DNA of 64,000 bases from Petrosia ficiformis. Its lineage: Eukaryota; Porifera; Demospongiae; Haplosclerida; Petrosiidae. Positions within the stretch are counted from its first letter, which is position 1, and the number at the start of each line of letters is the position of its first letter. This document shows, one piece after another, positions 58,905 to 64,000 of the stretch. A program made the position numbers and the translations under genes. The notes below the pieces were generated by a model that did no database searches, had not been told where the DNA came from, and was given only the letters and a program-made list of their open reading frames with translations. The stretch lies in NCBI GenBank assembly GCA_947044365.1, contig OX345638.1, positions 1,997,701 through 2,061,700 of the forward strand, written 5' to 3'.

Positions 58905-59485
58905 AGTTTTTACTTACAGTAATTACATGTATGTGTGTATATACATGTACACATATGTGTAGTATAATGTACACATGTAAAAACTACATGCATGTGTACA
59001 TAAACTACATAAATGTGTACATGCATATACACATTTACATATAATTACATTAAGTAAAATACATGTATGTGTACATGTATATACACACATACATAATTAG
59101 TGTACATGTATATACACATTTACATGTAATTACTTTAAGTAAAAACTACATATACATGTATGTGTACATGTATGTGTACGTGTATACACACATGTACATA
59201 ACTACATGTATGTGTACATGTATATAATCACATACATAACTACATGCATGTGTACATGTATACAAACATGTACATAACTACATGTATGTGTACATGTATA
59301 CACACATGTACATAACTACATGTATGTGTACATGTATGTGTACATGTATATACTCACATACATAACTACATGTATGTGTACATGTATACACACATGTACA
59401 TAACTACATGTATGTGTACATGTATATACTCACATACATGTACATAACTACATGTTTGTGTACATGTACATAACTACATGTAGCT
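58905..59485. repeat. tg/ca-rich tandem array
   Basis: Units of about 35-45 bases (acatgtatgtgtacatgtat, acacatgtacataactacat), related to the array at 56485 and 57600. Highly self-complementary. Non-coding. Confidence 0.85.
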
Positions 59486-59809
59486 TTTTCTCATCCATCT
59501 TAGCCTAAAAGTGAAAAGAGCAGTCTGCCAGTCTCAAAGTGTAAATATCGCACCTGTCAATAGTCCACATGTGAAAATAGCAGCTGTCAAAAGAATTATT
59601 TCCACATGTGAAAATAGCAGAATTATTTGGAAATAGCAGCTGAATTAGTCTTTTGTAGAATTAACACATACTGATTACCACAGTTTAGTGCTTGTGACTA
59701 AATATTGCATCCTCCAAGCATTTCAAAAAAAATGTGCTTAAAGTGCTTGACTCATGTCGGAATTATTTGTAGATACTGATTTTGTGTACATGTGACATTT
59801 TCAGGGCAA

Positions 59810-59878
59810 ACCATGGACAATCAGAATATACATACACTGATCAGATTGTTTCGACCTATTGGGTCTCATCAGCATGGT
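59810..59878 (-). ncRNA. Type I hammerhead ribozyme motif, copy C
   Basis: Same stems and core as copy A (ACCATG/CATGGT, CTGATGA, GACC/GGTC, GAA, ACAATC/GATTGT, GUC site); one loop III base differs (tgtatgtatattct instead of tgtatgtacattct). It belongs to the segmental duplication and keeps an intact core. Confidence 0.85.
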
Positions 59879-60159
59879 GTATCCCAAATTCACAATGCAA
59901 TAATACACTGTTATTTTGGACAGATTGACACTATGTAAATAGAGTAACTATGTACCTCCAGTATAAGAGATGTACTGCTTTACAATTAACCACAAGCAAC
60001 TGGTTGCATCAACTATATCAGAAAAGCTACCACTGCCTTCATCATCTGCAAGGTTTCTTTTTTCTTTCGTGTCTAGTATATTCAGTATACATCATATACG
60101 GTAAATTGCATAGAACTCGCGGGATCCTGTTTTTATTTACACTCGGGTATGACCATAAT

Positions 60160-60805
60160 TATACTTACCAACATATGTTTACATGTATATGTACATATAT
60201 ATGTATGACTACTAGTACTGAGGGTCATACATGTAGTGCACATAAGACGATACCTATACTTACCAACATATGTGTACATGTATATGTACATACATGTATA
60301 TATGTATGACTCTACTAGTACTGAGAGTCATACATGTATTACACATACATGTACATGTATGACCATACTTATACTTAGCAACATAAGCGTACATGTATAT
60401 GTACATATATATGTATGACTTTGCAAGTACTGAGTCATACATGTAGTGCACACAAATGTACATGTATGACCATACTTATACTTAGCAACATATGCGTATA
60501 TGCATATGTACATATATATGTATGACTCTACTAGTATTGAGGGTCATACATGTATTGCAAATACATGTACATGTATGACCACATATGTGTACATGTATAT
60601 GTACATATGACTGTACTAGTACTGAGGGTAGTGCACATATGACTATACATATACTTAGCAACATATGTGTACATGTATATGTACATATACATGTATATAT
60701 GACTCAACTGGGTCATACATGTAGTGCACATATGACCATACTTATACTTAGCAACATACACATACATGTATGTACATATATATGTATGACTCTACTAGTA
60801 CTGAG
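60160..60805. repeat. ~95-120 bp tandem array, copy C
   Basis: Same unit as 32040-33012 (tactagtactgagggtcata, gtgcacatatgaccatactt) with about six units. Loss or gain of whole units distinguishes it from copy A. Confidence 0.9.
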
Positions 60806-61058
60806 GATCATACAAAGGGGAAAAGAAGAATGGGAAGAGAGGAAAAAGAAGAGGAAGGGGAAGAAGAATGGGAAGAGAATGAAAATACATGTAGGTGAAG
60901 GAAATGGAAGAAAGGTGGAGAAGGAAGAGTTAAGGGAGACGAGGAACAGATAAGGAAGAAGAGGAAGTTAGAAGGAACAAATATCAAAAGGAGGAAAAGG
61001 AAGTCAAGAAGACGAATGGGTGGAGAAAAAGGAGAAGACATTGTGCATTACAAGGTAC

Positions 61059-63707
61059 CTTCTAGGTCTGGCACTATGAGAAGCTGAATTTGATCTACAA
61101 ACTGTTTCAGGACGTTTAAAATGACAAGGATATGGTTCAGCCACTCCACTATTAAATGTTAAGATGACACCTTGTTGCCATAGACTGAGAAAACATCTTA
61201 CACAATGACTAATGGATGTAAAAAGGAACAAATATCACATGTATATATGTACATGTACATGTAGAGGTACATATGTACATGTAATGTTTGAGTACACTAT
61301 ATATGAATTACATGCTACAATGTACACATGTATATGTGTATATCATAATAAACATAATAAAGTGAATAGTAAACTGATTACATGTACATTGTTTTGATAA
61401 TACTATTTTAATACAAATAACTTATCACAGATCTACATGTACATGTGTACTTGTACTTGTTTACACACACACACACCCTAACTATAGCACAAACACATAC
61501 ACACATGCACCCATACGTGCACTGTAGCACATACATACACATACAACCTGTATACATGTAAACACACATGCATACATCTGTGGTAATACATATTGATTTC
61601 ATGGATGATGAACACATAATGATCAACATACATACGTACAGTTGTTACCTGGCATTGTCTTGCACTGCATATACGTACATATACCATAGTGCCACAGTCA
61701 GGGTGATCCCTGTAACTTTATGGGATCCCCTTTTGAATCACATTCTATTAGTTAAAGCATAGTGTTGTTTTAGTTAACTACAACCTGTATACATGTAAAC
61801 ACACATGCATACATCTGTGGTAATACATATTGATTTCATGGATGATGAACACATAATGATCAACATACATACGTACAGTTGTTACCTGGCATTGTCTTGC
61901 ACTGGTTTCTATATGTAAAAAAGGAATTCCATAACTTTATCCATCACTACACTAGAATTTATACTAACTAGGCAACCATAACCATAGCAAGTGATTATAT
62001 TATAATAATAATTATATATTGTCAAGTGAAGATTCTGATACTACACAGAATGAAGTACTCCATACGTACATATACCATAGTGCCACAGTCAGGGTGATCC
62101 CTGTAACTTTATGGGATCCCCTTTTGAATCACATTCTATTAGTTAAAGCATAGTGTTGTTTTAGTTAACTACAACCTGTATACATGTAAACACACATGCA
62201 TACATCTGTGGTAATACATCATATACATATATACATACATACATACATACATGTACATACATATATACATACATACATGCATCCATTCATCCATTCATTC
62301 ATCCATTCATCCATCCAGCCATCCATCTTACAACATCCTGTTCAGTTTCACTAGGACTAGCTGGAGGAAGTCCTACATTAATAAATCCATATCCACTGAG
62401 TCTAAAATTAATAATCTTATGAGTATCATGTAACAGTCATGTGACATACATGTATATACCTTCGTTGTTGATTCCGACTCATCATGAGTGATGTTCTAAT
62501 ATGTAAAAAAGGAATTCCATAACTTTATCCATCACTACACTAGAATTTATACTAACTAGGCAACCATAACCATAGCAAGTGATTATATTATAATAATAAT
62601 TATATATTGTCAAGTGAAGATTCTGATACTACACAGAATGAAGTACTCCATACGTACATATACCATAGTGCCACAGTCAGGGTGATCCCTGTAACTTTAT
62701 GGGATCCCCTTTTGAATCACATTCTATTAGTTAAAGCATAGTGTTGTTTTAGTTAACTATAACTATAACTAAAACCCCTTTTAGTAAGACATTATGACAT
62801 TTAGTTAACTAAATTAAACTAGAATCAAAAAACTCAGAATGACTAAAAATCTTTTCACCTGCACCATTTCCTTCCCGTTCTTTTTTGTGTATGTCAAATT
62901 TCAATGCACAGCTTCATTATTGAGTTACAGTATAATCATGTATTAACCTTATGACATTAAGCTATACATTATATTACATATAAAGTCATTACATCATAAT
63001 TTTGAGGACATCGTGAATGAGAACAGACTTTAGTTACATTGTAACTAAACTAAAAGTCTTTTAGTAAGCCTAATATTTAAGTCAATCAGCTATAACAGAC
63101 ATACGTCATTTTTTTCAAACTAAAACAACACTAATCTAGTCATAAGCTTAAGTGTATTTATAGACATACGAATATTTTGGTAAAGGTTCTTGTCCATATC
63201 TTCCAAATGAACTGGCTGGTGAATTACTGGCTGATAATAGAATTGGTATGGTTGGTTCGTTTATTATACTACAAATCATTTCTTCTCTTCCTCGTAAATG
63301 AGTTGCAAAATATCTAAAACCCTGAAATTAAGGTTGAGTACAATGCATTTTGAGAAAACAAATAAAGCCGTTTTCTGAGAATTCATTTTACTTTTATAGT
63401 TACAAGAGGCTGAAGAAAGCTGAATTCTGTAGCTTTTCACTGAAACCATAAATTTACATTTCTAGGCACTATCAAACTCCGATCTTTCTCAAAGAGCAAC
63501 TACAGTTACCCTACCAGAGGGGGCGAGTACCAAGACTATGTCACATGTACATTATAATATGTATGTACATACATAGCATACATACGTACCTTTACACACC
63601 CAACTTTCAATAGTTCAGAGAGAAAATGATTCAGTTTTTTCTTTTCTGCCTGTGTTTATAATTACATAGTATTGAATAATGAAATACACTACTAAGTCCC
63701 TTACCAT
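61059..63707 (-). pseudogene. Unrecognised multi-exon gene, copy C (deletions)
   Basis: The start ATG is at 63705-63707 and the first four exons are open here, including GFRYFATHLRGREEM where copy A has a stop (exon 63170-63321). Damage lies downstream: the exon equivalent to 33792-33884 is truncated at rearrangement joins (61670 and 61905), and the last recognised exon (ending at 61059) lacks eight bases, reading cagTCTATGGCAACAAGG instead of cagTATGCATTTCTATGG. So this copy too is broken, in different places from copy A. Confidence 0.6.
62741..63132. mobile_element. MITE (agtgttgttttagtt family), copy C
   Basis: Ends tagtgttgttttagttaact and aactaaaacaacacta, at the position in the minus-strand gene's intron equivalent to 34455-34843. 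The interior differs from copy A by small changes only. Confidence 0.65.
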
Positions 63708-64000
63708 TTTTTGATTAATTAAAATTAATAATAATAATTAATTGCAATTATTACTGCTCTAGATAACCGCGTGGTGATATACGCATGCTCCGCTATCTAT
63801 CCCGCCAAAACAAAAAAAAAAAAGCAAGTGCGCATACTTATTATAAGGCAGACTAGCTTGAAAGTGATGTACGTGCAGTTCTATTGTGTCCAGCTGTTCT
63901 TGGTGGATAGTATTTAATCGTTCTACTGACTGGTCATATCAAGTTATCAACATACAAGGTGAGATATTAAGGCATGTATGTATAGAGTAGCTCTATTGTG

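Larger units (their letters stand above)
59700..64000. repeat. Segmental duplication, copy C (runs off window)
   Basis: Matches copy A from about 31560. Differences: fewer array units, a longer purine tract, and a local triplication at 61550-62220 in which acaacctgtatacatgtaaa, the (ca)n segment and catacgtacatataccatag are repeated, with breakpoints inside former exon and intron text. Confidence 0.85.

Noticed and set aside
58071..59810. Copies B and C as the ends of a complete retrozyme
   Set aside because: Orientation fits, but flanking sequence of the two is mostly unlike, no primer-binding or other signature was seen, and copy C belongs to a larger duplication; left as a hypothesis only.

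Overview
This window looks like nuclear DNA of an early-branching animal, most probably a demosponge close to Amphimedon. The DNA is AT-rich and the genes are split by short GT-AG introns (54, 55, 58 and 74 bp here). It holds a Death-NACHT-LRR receptor gene of the kind expanded in Amphimedon, Calx-beta repeat exons, very many simple repeats and many small non-autonomous transposons. The species call is inference; nothing here was searched against a database.

Layout. 1-5.3 kb: TRAIP-like coiled-coil exon copies on the minus strand, a 12-copy ~100 bp tandem array with a foldback element inserted in it, and a ~33 bp satellite. 5.3-20.3 kb: a graveyard of duplicated, decayed exons, mostly minus strand (coiled coils and a hydrophobic exon ending in a 2A-like motif). 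24.6-27.8 kb: the best-preserved plus-strand copy, with TRAIP-like coiled-coil exons that splice in phase into an exon encoding a leucine stretch plus GDVESNPGP, and a separate RING half-exon downstream. 29.3-31.1 kb: tetranucleotide microsatellites around three Calx-beta exons. 31.4-36.9 kb, 51.4-53.8 kb and 59.7-64.0 kb: copies of one segmental duplication. It carries an unrecognised minus-strand gene, a divergent promoter and, in two copies, a hammerhead ribozyme and a tandem array. 37.2-41.5 kb: an intact three-exon NLR gene (minus) whose N terminus ends in a hydrophobic segment plus GDIELNPGP. 41.8-47.5 kb: four 3' exons of a glutathionyl-hydroquinone reductase gene (plus), lacking the exon for the catalytic Cys. 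48.3-51.1 kb: scattered exons of an unrecognised minus-strand gene. 54.4-56.9 kb: hAT-like and piggyBac-like MITEs with target-site duplications. 56.8-57.6 kb: three tandem 294 bp units, each with a tRNA gene. 57.6-60.8 kb: TG/CA-rich arrays and two more hammerhead ribozymes.

The two most notable signals are (1) three type I hammerhead ribozyme motifs on the minus strand, one of which differs from the others by compensatory base pairs in stem I, and (2) 2A-like ribosome-skipping motifs in two unrelated host-gene settings: the N terminus of an NLR, and an internal exon of a TRAIP-like gene family with a string of decayed relatives. The genes do not form an operon-like unit; co-location mainly reflects repeated duplication and transposition.
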